Assembly: GCA_002914805.1 (NCBI GenBank)
Contig: JXTB01000003.1
Coordinates: 585,168-649,167 of the forward strand
DNA from: Parasponia andersonii
Taxonomy: Eukaryota > Streptophyta > Magnoliopsida > Rosales > Cannabaceae
DNA length: 64,000 nucleotides
Direction: 5' to 3'
How positions within the stretch are numbered: the first letter of the stretch is position 1; the number at the start of each line of letters is the position of its first letter. The translations under genes were made by a program, and so were the position numbers. Below are positions 30,694-41,819 of the stretch, one piece after another. The notes under the pieces are model-generated. The model made no database searches. It saw only the letters and a list, made by a program, of their open reading frames with translations, and was not told the origin of the DNA.

Positions 30694-31620
30694 ATGGCTT
30701 TGGTTGTAATTTGTGGGCAACCTTGCAGTGGAAAATCCAAGACTGCTCTTTCCCTCTCCGAGGCTCTCAGTGAATCGGTATCGGAATCGGAATCGGAATC
30801 AAAACAAACGGTAAAGATTATCTCTGAGACTTCCTTTCATTTAGATCGAAATCAAAGCTATGCGAATATGCCCAATGAAAAGAATTTGAGGGGTGTTATT
30901 AGGTCTGAAGTAGATAGGTCCTTGACCAAAGACAACATTGTTATAGTAGATTCATTGAATAGTATAAAGGGTTATAGGTATGAGCTTTGGTGCTTGGCCA
31001 GGGCTGCTGGAATCAGATACTGTGTTCTGTTCTGTGATGTTGAAGGAACCCATTGTAGAAAATGGAATGAAGAACGTAGGGAGAGGGGTGAAGCTTCGTA
31101 CGACGATAAGATATTCGATGATTTGTCGTCGAGGTTTGAGAGGCCTGATAGAAGGAACCGTTGGGACTCTCCTTTGTTTGAGCTTTGGCCTCACAAAGAT
31201 GGGGTTGAGAAATCTTCGGCTGCTATAAATGATGCCGTTTTGTACTTGACAAAGAAGGTTGATTCCAAAACTAGGGATGTCAAGATTCTGCAGCCGACGA
31301 TTGCTACTCAGAGTGGGAAGTTTTCTGAGGCTAATTCTCTGTATGAGTTAGATAGAGCAACGCAGGAGGTGATTAACGCATTGGTGGAAGCTCAGTCTCA
31401 GGCGCTTGGAGGGCCTTTGAATGGGGTTTCTCTTGGTCAAGGTTTGCCAACGGTCAACATTTCAAGGTCCATTGGGTTGCCTGAGCTTCGCAGGCTCCGG
31501 AGAACTTTCATTAAGTTGACGGGGCAAACAAGTTTGAGCGGGAGGCCACCTCCTTCTGATGCAGAGAGTGCAAAGAGAATGTTTGTGGATTACCTGAACA
31601 GGGAATTGGGTACTCACTGA
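30694..31620 (+). CDS. DRL1: KTI12/DRL1-like Elongator-associated P-loop protein
   Basis: An uninterrupted 308-residue frame. The N terminus MALVVICGQPCSGKS carries the Walker A loop (8-15). Further family hallmarks are VIVDSLNSIKGYRYELWC (from about 84), the RFERPDRRNRWDSPLF block (148-163) and the C-terminal domain with LRRLRRTFIKL. KTI12 proteins assist the Elongator complex in tRNA wobble-uridine modification; the Arabidopsis homologue DRL1 (about 300 residues) affects leaf and meristem development. Lack of introns is normal for this gene. Residues 25-37 are a Ser-Glu repeat encoded by a TCGGAA hexanucleotide run (30,775-30,801), so length may vary between alleles. A leader intron ending at the CAG before 30,670 is possible but not shown. 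Confidence 0.93.
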   Translation: MALVVICGQPCSGKSKTALSLSEALSESVSESESESKQTVKIISETSFHLDRNQSYANMPNEKNLRGVIRSEVDRSLTKDNIVIVDSLNSIKGYRYELWCLARAAGIRYCVLFCDVEGTHCRKWNEERRERGEASYDDKIFDDLSSRFERPDRRNRWDSPLFELWPHKDGVEKSSAAINDAVLYLTKKVDSKTRDVKILQPTIATQSGKFSEANSLYELDRATQEVINALVEAQSQALGGPLNGVSLGQGLPTVNISRSIGLPELRRLRRTFIKLTGQTSLSGRPPPSDAESAKRMFVDYLNRELGTH

Positions 31621-33600
31621 AGGATGAAATGAAACACAAGCTTAGGTGAAGAATAGTATGATACACTCTAGAGTATTGTACTTGGAGGTACCTTTCAATT
31701 AGCTTATAGTATTTAGATCGGTAATTTAGTTATAGTATTCTTTTTATTCTCGTTATGGTTTGGGTAGTATTTATATGAATGATGTCCTTGTAAGAGGCCA
31801 AAGGGCGCCATACGCTGGTAACAACAGTCATACAGTGATTTGCTGAATGTACTTAGGAATTGCCAATGTTCTTTCTCTATCAATTTTCCTTATTTTAATC
31901 TCTTTTTAAGTTGAATTCCTTGATTATGTAATCTCCACTGGATGGTAAAGTCTCCCAGCTCTTTCTCTTATGTCTTAAATTTATAAGTCTCATAACCAAT
32001 GATGCTTTTACCTATAAATTTTTGAAACCAGGAAACTCTGGTGTAAATCAACTCTCAGTTCTCAAACTTCATGAGAAGTGAGGAAGTTAGCCTTTTCCAC
32101 TAACAAGATTCACCACTTCGTGATGATTTTACCTTTGAGTCTGAAAATGGGCATTTTTCTAGCCCAAATAGATTATTCTTCAATTATTGGTCTTCTGGTG
32201 GACAAAACTGTACCATTGCAAGCCATATTTTCAACATTGAAGCCAGCTCAAGACCAACCCTTTTAACAGTGGCTATCATTTACACAGCTCATGCTCTACA
32301 TGTGCCACTCTGGAGTATGGATGCGTGGAGTAAGCAAAATCTCTTTGAACCTTTTTTTTCTTTTTTTGGATTTTCGGTTGGGATAAAAGAAATGTCATAT
32401 CTTTAAATTAAAGTTTTTCCCAAATTGTGTAATCGAATGACTGTACGTTAATGCAGGTTGGTTCAGGGTGGGCAACCAACTGGACCTACCCGAGTAAATT
32501 TTATCTTCTATTTTCCATCTGATTTAGTTTGAGCCATTATATGATCTTGTTTTTATTAAATATCAATTGAATGCTTTTAATTTGGAGCAAAGAAAAAAGC
32601 TGTGAAAACAATTGAAGGTAACATATCAAAAAACAAATAAATAAATGAGACCCACTATTGGGACAACAGAAAAATAAAAAGGGGACAAAGTAAAGAGTAA
32701 AGAAAAAGGAAACTTCCAAACATATGATATAATGAGGAGCATTTCGGTGACAAAGTCGCATTATTGGAGTCTGGAGACTTCTGCTCTAGCCTAACGTTGA
32801 TAGGTCACATATATAAATGTGTACATATATAATATTATATATGCTTGAAATGCATGTTAGCCTCCATTTGGCACTAATGTCAAACTGTTCACTTTTTAAT
32901 TTAAATTAATCCTAATGATCAATCTATCCTTCTAATTACTTTCAACTTTTTTTTGGGGGGGGGGGGGGGCCGGTGGTTCGACCTTTACTCACTAATCTTG
33001 TACTTTTTGTTGATTTCTTTTATATTTGATGGCCATCAAGAGGTCTGTCACAGTTCCAAACATGAACAACAGTCACTCTAGCATTTTCCATTGCAGATTT
33101 GAGTAATTAAGCCCGTATTATTATTATTATTATTCACAAATTAGAAGAAAACAGTCTTTAATTCCGAAAGGTTAAAAAGTAAAGAAAGAAGAAACAACAT
33201 TAAAACAGGGTGCAGAACACAATAAATATTGATTTATAATTATTCTCAGTCTAGTTTAAATTTGAAACACTAAGAATTTTTTAATTTTTTTTACTAATAC
33301 TCAGACGATATTATTATTATTATTATTATTATTATTGTTACACGATTATAGTAATACGAGTCGAGGTAATTTGTTTGTTTGTTTAGTTTGTTTTTCTTTT
33401 GGTAATGTTGTTTATTTTGTTTTTATTATTATTATTTTTCTATTTGTCTAAAATTACTAGACCCTGGATCTGATTTGATTTTCGATCAACATATAAATAT
33501 AAAAATATAAAAAAACAAAACAGGACAGGGACTCACAAAAACGAGAATCCGATAAATTTGGATTTCAATTTCACTCAAAATCATTCTGTTCTCTCTCTCT
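31621..33600. other. Intergenic region without a recognised gene
   Basis: The first part is the KTI12 3' untranslated region. The rest is AT-rich with a T8-G15 run (32,947-32,969), ATT trinucleotide repeats (33,117-33,134 and 33,309-33,337) and TTTG repeats (about 33,370-33,390). The open frames (32,078-32,266 plus, 32,537-32,761 minus) have no supporting features. Confidence 0.5.
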
Positions 33601-33684
33601 TCTTCTACTCAGTGCTTTGAATCTCACTCTAACCGGACCCAGATGTGGTTTGGCTCCTCAAAACCCTAGAGTTCTCCCATTTGT

Positions 33685-33942
33685 GTAAGTTTTGCAGCTT
33701 TTCTAAGCTTTTTCTGTCTTTGTCATTGGTTTTGATTGGATCTGTTTCATGTCTATTCGCCTTGTTTCGTTGATTTTCTCGGTTTTGAGATCTGGGTTTT
33801 GAGTCTTATTGGTTTTTGGAATTGGAATAATGATGCATTGTCAATTTTGGGATCTTATGCGTGAAATCTGGAGTTTAGATTCATTGGTACAAGTTTTTCT
33901 TGTCAACTTAACTGATTGGTGGATCTTGGACTTTTTTTGCAG
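33685..33942 (+). other. Probable 5' UTR intron of the QUL methyltransferase gene
   Basis: A strong donor (TTGT|GTAAGT, 33,685) and a strong acceptor (CTTTTTTTGCAG|GTTGG, ending 33,942) bracket a T-rich stretch in the leader, about 450 bp before the start codon. The upstream CTCTCTCTCTTCTTCTAC region (about 33,590-33,610) would be the first leader exon. Inferred from splice signals only. Confidence 0.55.
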
Positions 33943-34385
33943 GTTGGTCTTGGAGATTGTCGTTTTTTGGGATTTTTGGCATTAATTGTCGTTTGAATTA
34001 AGGGTCACTCTGAGAAAGTGATCTTTGTGTTTTGGTTGGGTGTTTTGGATTGGTGATCCATAATTGGGTACTAAAAATCGTGCATTGTGGTCTCAGTTTT
34101 GTGCTCTGGTTATGTTTTTTATGGGTTTATTATATTTGAATCTGCGAGTCCGATGGTAAATCAAGCGGTGAAGATCTGCACATGTTGTTTGGAAGGAAGT
34201 GTGAATTGTCGTTTAAATGCTTGTAGGAGTTGTCCGGATTCATGGTAACATATATCGAAGCTTGTGTGTTATGATTGGTTACGGTTTTCGCTGTTCTTGG
34301 AGATTTATATTGAATAGTTTGGTTATTTAGTGGGGTTTTTGTAGGATTTGATTGTTGAGACGGGGTTGGACCGATTGATTTGGAC

Positions 34386-37300
34386 ATGAGAAGCCCCTGG
34401 TTCAACAAATTAACCGTCCTTTTTGGCCCTAGACCGCCACTTAGCTGGATTCTATTGTGCCTCATGTCGGCTCTTGCACTAATCGCAGTCTTAGGATCAT
34501 CTTCATCGGGTGCCTTTGATTCTGTAACTCCCATCCCACTTCCTGACATTTATACAAACTATAGAAGGCTTAAGGAGCAGGCTGCGGTCGATTATCTAGA
34601 GCTTAGGTCTCTCTTTTTGTTGCCTAGTCGCCAAAGAGAGATAGACCTCTGTGGAAAAGAAAGAGAAAATCATGTGCCTTGTTACAATGTTTCCGCAAAT
34701 CTTTTATCCGGCTACAAAGATGGAGAGGAGTTTGACCGGCATTGCGAATTAGCTAGGGAAGAAGAGCGATGTCTGATTCGCCCTCCCAAGGACTATAAGA
34801 TTCCTCTGAGGTGGCCTGCTGGTAGGGATGTGATATGGAGTGGAAATGTAAAGATCACCAAAGACCAATTTCTTTCGTCTGGAAGCATGACTAAAAGGTA
34901 AGTACGTTTAAATTCATAGGAATTTCTCTTAATTCATAAATTAACTAACTCTGACAAATGTGGGTTTGTTCATCAGAGTTGGTTTTTATATTATTTTCTT
35001 TGTTGTGTTCGTTGAAGAATATGCAAAATTATTTTCTAACTTGAAAAAAACTGTCCAGGTTGATGTTGCTGGAAGAGAATCAAATTGCATTCCATTCCGA
35101 GGACGGTTTGATCTTTGATGGTGTAAAGGATTATTCTCGTCAAATTGCTGAAATGATAGGGTTAGGAAGTGACTATGAGTTTCTTCAAGCTGGTGTAAGT
35201 CAAATTTCTTCTTACAGAATTAGATTGTTACTTTGTGTGCTACCATTGGGATTCAGAGGCCTACAGTTTATTGGTTACTTATCCTTTTTGACATTATGTT
35301 CAAAGAAAATGGATAAGTAACGTGTAATGCACATACGTGTAGATTTTTCTTTCATAAATATATACACATAATGCACATATATGTACCTGTATTAGAATCA
35401 CCGAGTTTTCATATGTTGTATAGTAAATAGACAGTATTGGATCTACATTTGATTCTTTCATAATTACAGGTGCGTAATGTACTAGATATCGGTTGTGGTT
35501 TTGGTAGCTTTGGAGCTCATTTAGTATCACTGAAAGTGATGCCTGTTTGCATTGCGGCATATGAGGCAACTGGAAGTCAAGTTCAGTTGGCCCTTGAGAG
35601 AGGTCTCCCAGCAATGATTGCCAACTTCATTGCTACACAGCTTCCATATCCATCATTGTCATTTGACATGGTTCATTGTGCACAGTGTGGTATTCTTTGG
35701 GGCCAAAAAGGTAATTGCTTAGGAAATATTGACTGATGTTTTTGGGTTGCTTGAAAAGTCTATCAATATAAATCATATACATACACACAAGTTCGTGTAA
35801 ATGTTACGAAGTCTGGAATTTTGCTCAGTTAATACTCCATTGCATTTTGGATTTCATGACAATGCTATTTTAGGTTACCCTGCGTAATGGCCATGATTCT
35901 TGGATCATTTATTATGGAAAGTAAACATATTAGAAGGTTGTCTGACAACTGTCAAACTGTATTAATTTGTACTAATTTGAGTTTCTTCTATTTCCTTTGT
36001 AAATGTTTTCTTAGCAAATTTGTAAACAAAATCTTAATTTTGTTCTTTCTACATTGTGAGATTTAATAATTTTAGAAAAAATGTGAACATGAAAGCCAAG
36101 TATGAAAAGGTGATGTGCTTCTGAGAATGTGCAAGTCTGCGAGGCCAACCCAAAGGATCTTTTTATTTATTTATTTTGTTTTCTCAGAAATCAAAAATAA
36201 AATTTAGTTTGGAATATGGTAAATTTAATGGTTAAGTCTTCTTTTCTTCTGTTAATGGCCTGCATTACCTGATTATGAGCAATTCATGAATTAGATGGGA
36301 TGTTACTTCTAGAAGTTGACCGAGTACTCAAGCCTGGTGGTTACTTTGTTTTAACCTCACCTACAAGCAAGCCATATGGAAGTTCATCGAGTACGAAGAA
36401 GAGAAACATGTTAACTCCAATAGATGAACTGACCCAGGATATCTGTTGGAGCCTTCTAGCTCAGCAAGATGAAACTTTTATTTGGCAGAAAACTATGGAT
36501 GCTAATTGCTATACATCTCGGTGAGGATTGTAATACTAAATTTTTTCTGTGTTCGAAATGATATTTTACATATTTGGTATTTTATACAAGCAGAACTTTT
36601 CTCAGTAACGTTTAGTAGCTTTTCTGTTTACCGTCGATGTTCAATTTCTTACAACACTATTTACTTTCTCTTTTGATGTATTATCTGCAGAGTTTGTAAT
36701 TTCCTTTCTTTTTTTTTTTCCGGTTATTGTAGCAAGCAAGGTGCTATACCACTTTGTAAAGAAGGCCATGAGACACAGTCATATTATCGGCCACTTGTAT
36801 CATGTATTAGTGGAACTACCATCAAACGCTGGATTCCAATTCAAAACAGGTCCTCTAGTTTCCAATTGAGCTCCGCTGAGCTTGAAGTTCATGGAAAGTA
36901 TTGTTCCGAAACCTTTTTTCCTTACTTTTAAAGTTATTATTTTATTTTATTTTATTTTTGGGATGGGGACAAGGAAACAATTGGTGATGCCAGAAGAGGT
37001 TTTTTTTTTTTTTTTTTTTTTTTCAATTATCGTGTTACCCCACCATATTGCTTTTTTTAATGTCATTAGATTTATTGGACCTTGTTTATTAAGTCTGCCT
37101 AGTTTATGGCGCATTTTGCTAAATTTATTGACACCTCTTTATTCTTTTCAGGAGTCCAGCCCGATGATTACTTTGAGGACTTGCAGGTTTGGAGAACAGC
37201 TCTTAAGAATTATTGGTCTTTGCTTACACCCTTGATTTTCTCAGATCACCCAAAGAGACCAGGTGACGAAGACCCTGTAACTCCATTTAACATGGTACGC

Positions 37301-38277
37301 AATGTGATGGATATGAATGCTCATTATGGGGGTTTAAATGCTGCATTTTTGGAGGAGAGGAAATCTGTGTGGGTAATGAATGTTGTGCCTGTCAGAGCTC
37401 CAAATACCCTTCCTCTCATTGTGGAGCAAGGTTTTGCAGGTGTTTTGCATGATTGGTATGTTTTTTGTTTTTAGTTTCTTTAGATTTTTTTTAATTCTGA
37501 TTTTTTAAAAAGATACATTTAGGGGTGATGAATTATTGTGACTAACTTGGTATGAGAAGACTCTTTCGGTACTCTTATCCTCTGTTTCGTAGAATGAAAA
37601 TTGTAGATCAAAAAGAAATCACTTTTTGGAAAATAAGAGGATGCTTATGAGTTGTCAAACAACAAGATGGTAAGTTATTGAGAGATTCTTAACTGTGATG
37701 CATGTTTTGTTGTACAGGTGTGAACCTTTCCCTACATATCCCCGAACATATGATATGCTTCACGCAAATGGGCTACTCTCACATCTGGCTTCAGAGCGCT
37801 GCAGCATGAGGGACGTGTTTTTGGAGATGGATCGGATTTTGCGCCCTGAGGTATCCCATTTATATTTCATACCCCTTTGGTTTGTCTGGCTGGAAAATTC
37901 CATGAATATATATTTCATGTTGTTCAGAATGGAAAATCACCTAAGATAATCATTATGTTTATGTTCTTTACCTTTTTTTACTTCATTATCTTTGGCAGTG
38001 CTTCTACTTTTTCTTCTCATCGCTTCTATCATGAGTTGATTGAAAGAAATAATCTCTATGCAATCAGTTAATAGCTTGGGTAGTGTATGCCCATTTTGAC
38101 GTCGGATATTATGAAAACTTTTTCCAGGGATGGGTTGTTCTTTCTGATAAAGTGGGAACAATAGAGATGGCACGCATGCTTGCTACCCAAGTACGATGGG
38201 AAGCAAGGGTGATCGACCTTCAGAATGGAAGTGACCAGCGGCTGCTAGTTTGCCAAAAGCCATTTCTGAGAAAATGA
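34386..38277 (+). CDS. QUL1: QUASIMODO2-LIKE putative pectin methyltransferase (PF03141)
   Basis: Eight coding exons: 34,386-34,897; 35,059-35,194; 35,470-35,710; 36,295-36,520; 36,733 to 36,893 or 36,897; 37,152 or 37,195 to 37,455; 37,718-37,850; 38,128-38,277. The exon 5/6 join is uncertain. GT donor 36,898 with acceptor 37,194 gives 607 residues (HGK-TALKNYW). A GA donor at 36,894 with the strong acceptor 37,151 gives 620 ([23 protein letters not shown]). Donor 36,898 with acceptor 37,151 hits a stop. The protein has a short cytosolic tail, one membrane anchor (about 14-38), the SAM-binding motif [15 protein letters not shown] and the family C terminus ([23 protein letters not shown]). 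QUA2/QUL proteins are Golgi type II membrane proteins implicated in homogalacturonan methylesterification. The start is the first ATG of the frame and precedes the anchor as in relatives. The enzyme's precise activity is inference. Confidence 0.9.
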
Positions 38278-39311
38278 TTGATTCAGCTTCGGATTTCACC
38301 ATTGCTGACGTGTATAATTCTTTTTTCTTGTGGTAAATGCTCCTGCCTCTCACCGAACTGGCAAGTATCCAAAAGTTGATTAAGAAAGAGGGAGAAGCGA
38401 GCATGGCCAAACGTATCTTGCCATCTAACTATGAGGTTCTCCATATTATACCAGAATACAAAGCAGATGGTACTCTCTTATACTCCATGCTGGGAATATG
38501 AAGAACTTGATTCCAGTAGTGAATAGGGGGAATGTGAAAGCTGTAGAGTAGAAGTTTGGAAGAAAAGTTGCAGGTCATTTTTGGTCACTGCGTGTGTAGC
38601 GCAATTCATTCGTCCAATATTTTTTGTTTTGGCCATTTTTTTACATCTTATTTCTTTTTTGTATTTGATATCAACTTTATGCATTTGTCATAACAAAGTT
38701 ACTGCAATTGAGTAGAGAATGTCGATTGCCACGAAATATAATAAGTAAAATTACATCTTACCTCGTTTGATCTCTCCATATTTCAATACTTAATGATCTG
38801 AAACGTGTTAGTAAGGACAAGGGAATGAAAAGCGTCAACCTGTAAAACCTGTTCCCGGGCACTCTGGCCGCAGCTTGTCAATGGTAATGCCAAATTAGCA
38901 GACTGATTATTCTGATTATCATATTGTTGAAGACCTTTGCTTCAATTTTCATCCTCTGTGAACGATAGTCACCCTATATTAAAATGTATGAATGATTTCA
39001 AAGACTCCATAAGTTCTACGATGTACTTGTTTCGGCAAAGTGAGTAGTATTGTACAACCAAAGCCAATCTAAGAGAAACTATGTACGCAGAAAATGTGAA
39101 AAGCCTTCTTAGGGACTAATCCATCATGGGGACAAGACGAAAAGAATTATTTCTTTCGCCGTGATTGTATGTAGCTCTCCCAAACTTAATTATATAAATA
39201 GCTTCTTTAAAAATTTCCAAGAATCAACTTGCATGGATCCCTTCAATTTATACATTGACTCAACGAGCCATTTACAGAATAAATAAATAAATAAGAGATG
39301 CCCCTCTCATG
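38278..39311. other. 3' flank of the QUL gene and intergenic spacer
   Basis: Holds the probable 3' untranslated region of the plus-strand QUL gene (to about 38,700) and that of the convergent minus-strand PPR gene (from about 39,240). No further gene is supported; the frames here are short and lack domains. Confidence 0.5.
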
Positions 39312-40823
39312 TCATGAATCGATTGCTCTATTTCTTCTTCTATCTCGAGTAGCCATTTTCTCCCCATATCTCTGAAATATATCAGCCAAATCAACCAAAC
39401 CAACCTCCCTCAACTTCTTTCCCACCTCCTCAAACATAACCACCCCTTCCTCATTTGAGTAATGGTGCAAAAACTTGTTATAATCAAATCTAGGTACCTC
39501 AAGTCCTCTCTTCATAGTTCTCTCAACGTACTCGGTCGCTTCCAATAACTTCCCGGCCTTGACCAAACCACCAACAAAAATGGTATCAAAATTCACAAGA
39601 GGATCCGACCCTTTCCTCCCTCTCTTCCCCAAATGTCCTTGCAATAACATGATATACGTATGCATTATAGGCTCACATCCTCTGTTTATCATTTCTCTGA
39701 ACACTTGAGTGGCTTCACTTGCTCTTCTCAATCTCAAAAGCCCCTTAATCAAACCATGGAAAACACTTATATCCGGTTTCTCAATCCCTTCCACAACCTT
39801 ATAAGCCTCACTCACTCTACCTCTTGCCAAAAGCCCGTAAACCAGGGACCCTAAAGTCAAATTATCAGCTTGAATCCTTCTCTTGTGCATTTCTTCAAAC
39901 ACCACATAGGCTTGAGAAACCTTGTCCCTTTTGCACATCCAACGTATCACAAGCCTATAAGTTGAGAGCCCCAAATCTCCCATTCTCTTAAACCTCATTG
40001 CCTGGAAAAGCTTCAACGCTTCGTCGTATCGATTCATCTTAAAAAGGGTCTCCATCATTTTCTCGACGGCGTCGATTTCCGGTTCGAACCCTTCATCCAC
40101 CATCAAATTCCACATCTTTGAAGCCTCAATCAAATTACCCACGTCGCAAAACCCCTGAATCAAGCACCTGTACGTAACCCCATCGGGCCTAATCCAATCT
40201 TTCAACTTGAAAACCAAGAATTTGGCCTCATCAACAAGCCTATTCCCGCAAAGGGTCTCAACTCCTTTGTTCAAACTCCCCAAACTATACCCGAACCCAT
40301 AACCATTCATGGCGTGGAAAAGTTCCACGCACTTGTTCAACTCCCTCGCCCCGGCCAGGGTCCTCAACGCGATCCTGAAACTCTTGTCGTTCACCAAACG
40401 ACGACGTCCCATCTCGTTGAGGACCCCCCAGAAGAGGTCGATGTTCCGGGACCGTCCGATCACGTCGAGCATCTTGTTGAAGGAGACGGAGGAGTGTCGG
40501 AAATGTGGGTCGGACTGAGTGAACTCGAAGAATCGGTAGACGGGTCGCCATGAGTAAGGGAAGGAGTTGCAGACCTGGAGGAAGAACTCGTGGGTGAGTT
40601 GGAACTCGGAGGCGCGGAGGCTGGAGTGGAGCCGCGGCTCGGGCGAGTTCTGCTGCTGGTAGAGGATGGTGCAGACGCGGAGGAGGTGGGCTGGGTTCAC
40701 TGGGGAGGAGGAGCTGAAGCTCGCGAGTTGGGGGTGAGTTGACTCGGTCGTTGAGAAACGGAGGAGGAGGAGGTTGATGAAGAGGTGGGGTTGAGGGAGG
40801 GTTCTCGTCTGTCTCACTATCAT
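39312..40823 (-). CDS. Pentatricopeptide repeat protein, P class
   Basis: An intronless 503-residue frame. The N terminus (MIVRQTRTLPQPHLFINLLLLRF, then Ser/Thr-rich) looks like a mitochondrial presequence. From about residue 110 onward there are roughly ten degenerate 35-residue PPR units, with signatures such as DGVTYRCLIQGFCDVGNLIEA and NLTLGSLVYGLLARGRVSEA. There is no E or DYW editing extension, so it is P class, whose members bind organelle RNA for stabilisation, splicing or translation. Length and opening match, from memory, Arabidopsis At1g26500 (about 505 residues). The RNA target is unknown. The start codon lies only about 65 bp from the end of a MULE insertion, so its promoter is compromised or supplied by the element. 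Confidence 0.92.
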   Translation of the reverse strand: MIVRQTRTLPQPHLFINLLLLRFSTTESTHPQLASFSSSSPVNPAHLLRVCTILYQQQNSPEPRLHSSLRASEFQLTHEFFLQVCNSFPYSWRPVYRFFEFTQSDPHFRHSSVSFNKMLDVIGRSRNIDLFWGVLNEMGRRRLVNDKSFRIALRTLAGARELNKCVELFHAMNGYGFGYSLGSLNKGVETLCGNRLVDEAKFLVFKLKDWIRPDGVTYRCLIQGFCDVGNLIEASKMWNLMVDEGFEPEIDAVEKMMETLFKMNRYDEALKLFQAMRFKRMGDLGLSTYRLVIRWMCKRDKVSQAYVVFEEMHKRRIQADNLTLGSLVYGLLARGRVSEAYKVVEGIEKPDISVFHGLIKGLLRLRRASEATQVFREMINRGCEPIMHTYIMLLQGHLGKRGRKGSDPLVNFDTIFVGGLVKAGKLLEATEYVERTMKRGLEVPRFDYNKFLHHYSNEEGVVMFEEVGKKLREVGLVDLADIFQRYGEKMATRDRRRNRAIDS

Positions 40824-41819
40824 TTCGAGAAAATACGAGGAAAGTAGGATGGATAAAAAGTTCTGTACTTATTTGGTAGAGGAATCGGGTAAAATGCCAC
40901 TTCTTTATAGTTGATCGTGAGAAATACACCTTATTTAAATTTTATTGGCTAGAATAACTTGTTTTAAATAAAATCAGCGTAAAATAACATATAGCCCTTA
41001 GTTAAAATTAATTTTTTTTTTTAGAAAAAGGAGAGATCGGGGTCTGAATTGAAAAATGGTGTAGTTAAATTATTAAAAAAAAAAGCACAAAAAAACGAGA
41101 AAACTCACTCTTCTTCTTCTAAGGTTGCAGCCGACACCTATCAACTCAGAACCCGTCAACTCCAGTGCAGTCGTCACCCATCAAAGCCAAGCTAAGCGAA
41201 CTAAGACTTGGGTTCCACCACCTCGATACCAGCCCACCTGAACTGTCCTCCATAAATCTGAATGAAAATGGAGAAAAAAATCAACAAAAAGTCTTAAGAA
41301 AAGTAAGGGGAAAAAAGTTCAAAATATGCATAGGAGAAAGTTGACCTTATCTCAGTGAGATTCCGAAAAGTTGAAGGAAGTAAACACCCCTTCCCCGTCT
41401 CATTTGAAAGAGGGAAGAGAAAATACTCCGGAAAAAGCTTCATCCTATTCGGAGGAGGAAATAGCCAAGACTCCAAAGAAAGCACGATCGCCATCTCCAA
41501 AACCAGCGTCCGATGAGTTACCGGAGGAGAGGAAAACATCCGAGAAGATATCGTTTGATACAAGTCTAGTGGAAGAACCCAATGCGTCTTTGGTGAAGGA
41601 ACCTGATTCATCTCCGGTGACGGAAACATATCCCCCTCTTATGCGTCGTAGGCCACCGGTGAGTTTATGCTTAATAGAATATTTTGAAGAAATTTAATAG
41701 GATATTTTTGTTTGGCTCAATCATTTAGGGGTTATTGGTATTGTTGTTGTGTGAATATTGGTTCTTGAATGCTTTTGGAGGGAAATCATACAAACAAAGG
41801 AAAATTATTCAAAATTGTT

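Noticed and set aside
30952-31228. Small frames on both strands inside the KTI12 gene
   Set aside because: The 308-codon frame has P-loop and family motifs throughout; the others are shadows.
40285-40929. Minus-strand 214-codon frame rich in Pro and Arg
   Set aside because: It overlaps the PPR gene in another frame of the same strand; the composition is a shadow of the GC-richer 5' part of that gene.
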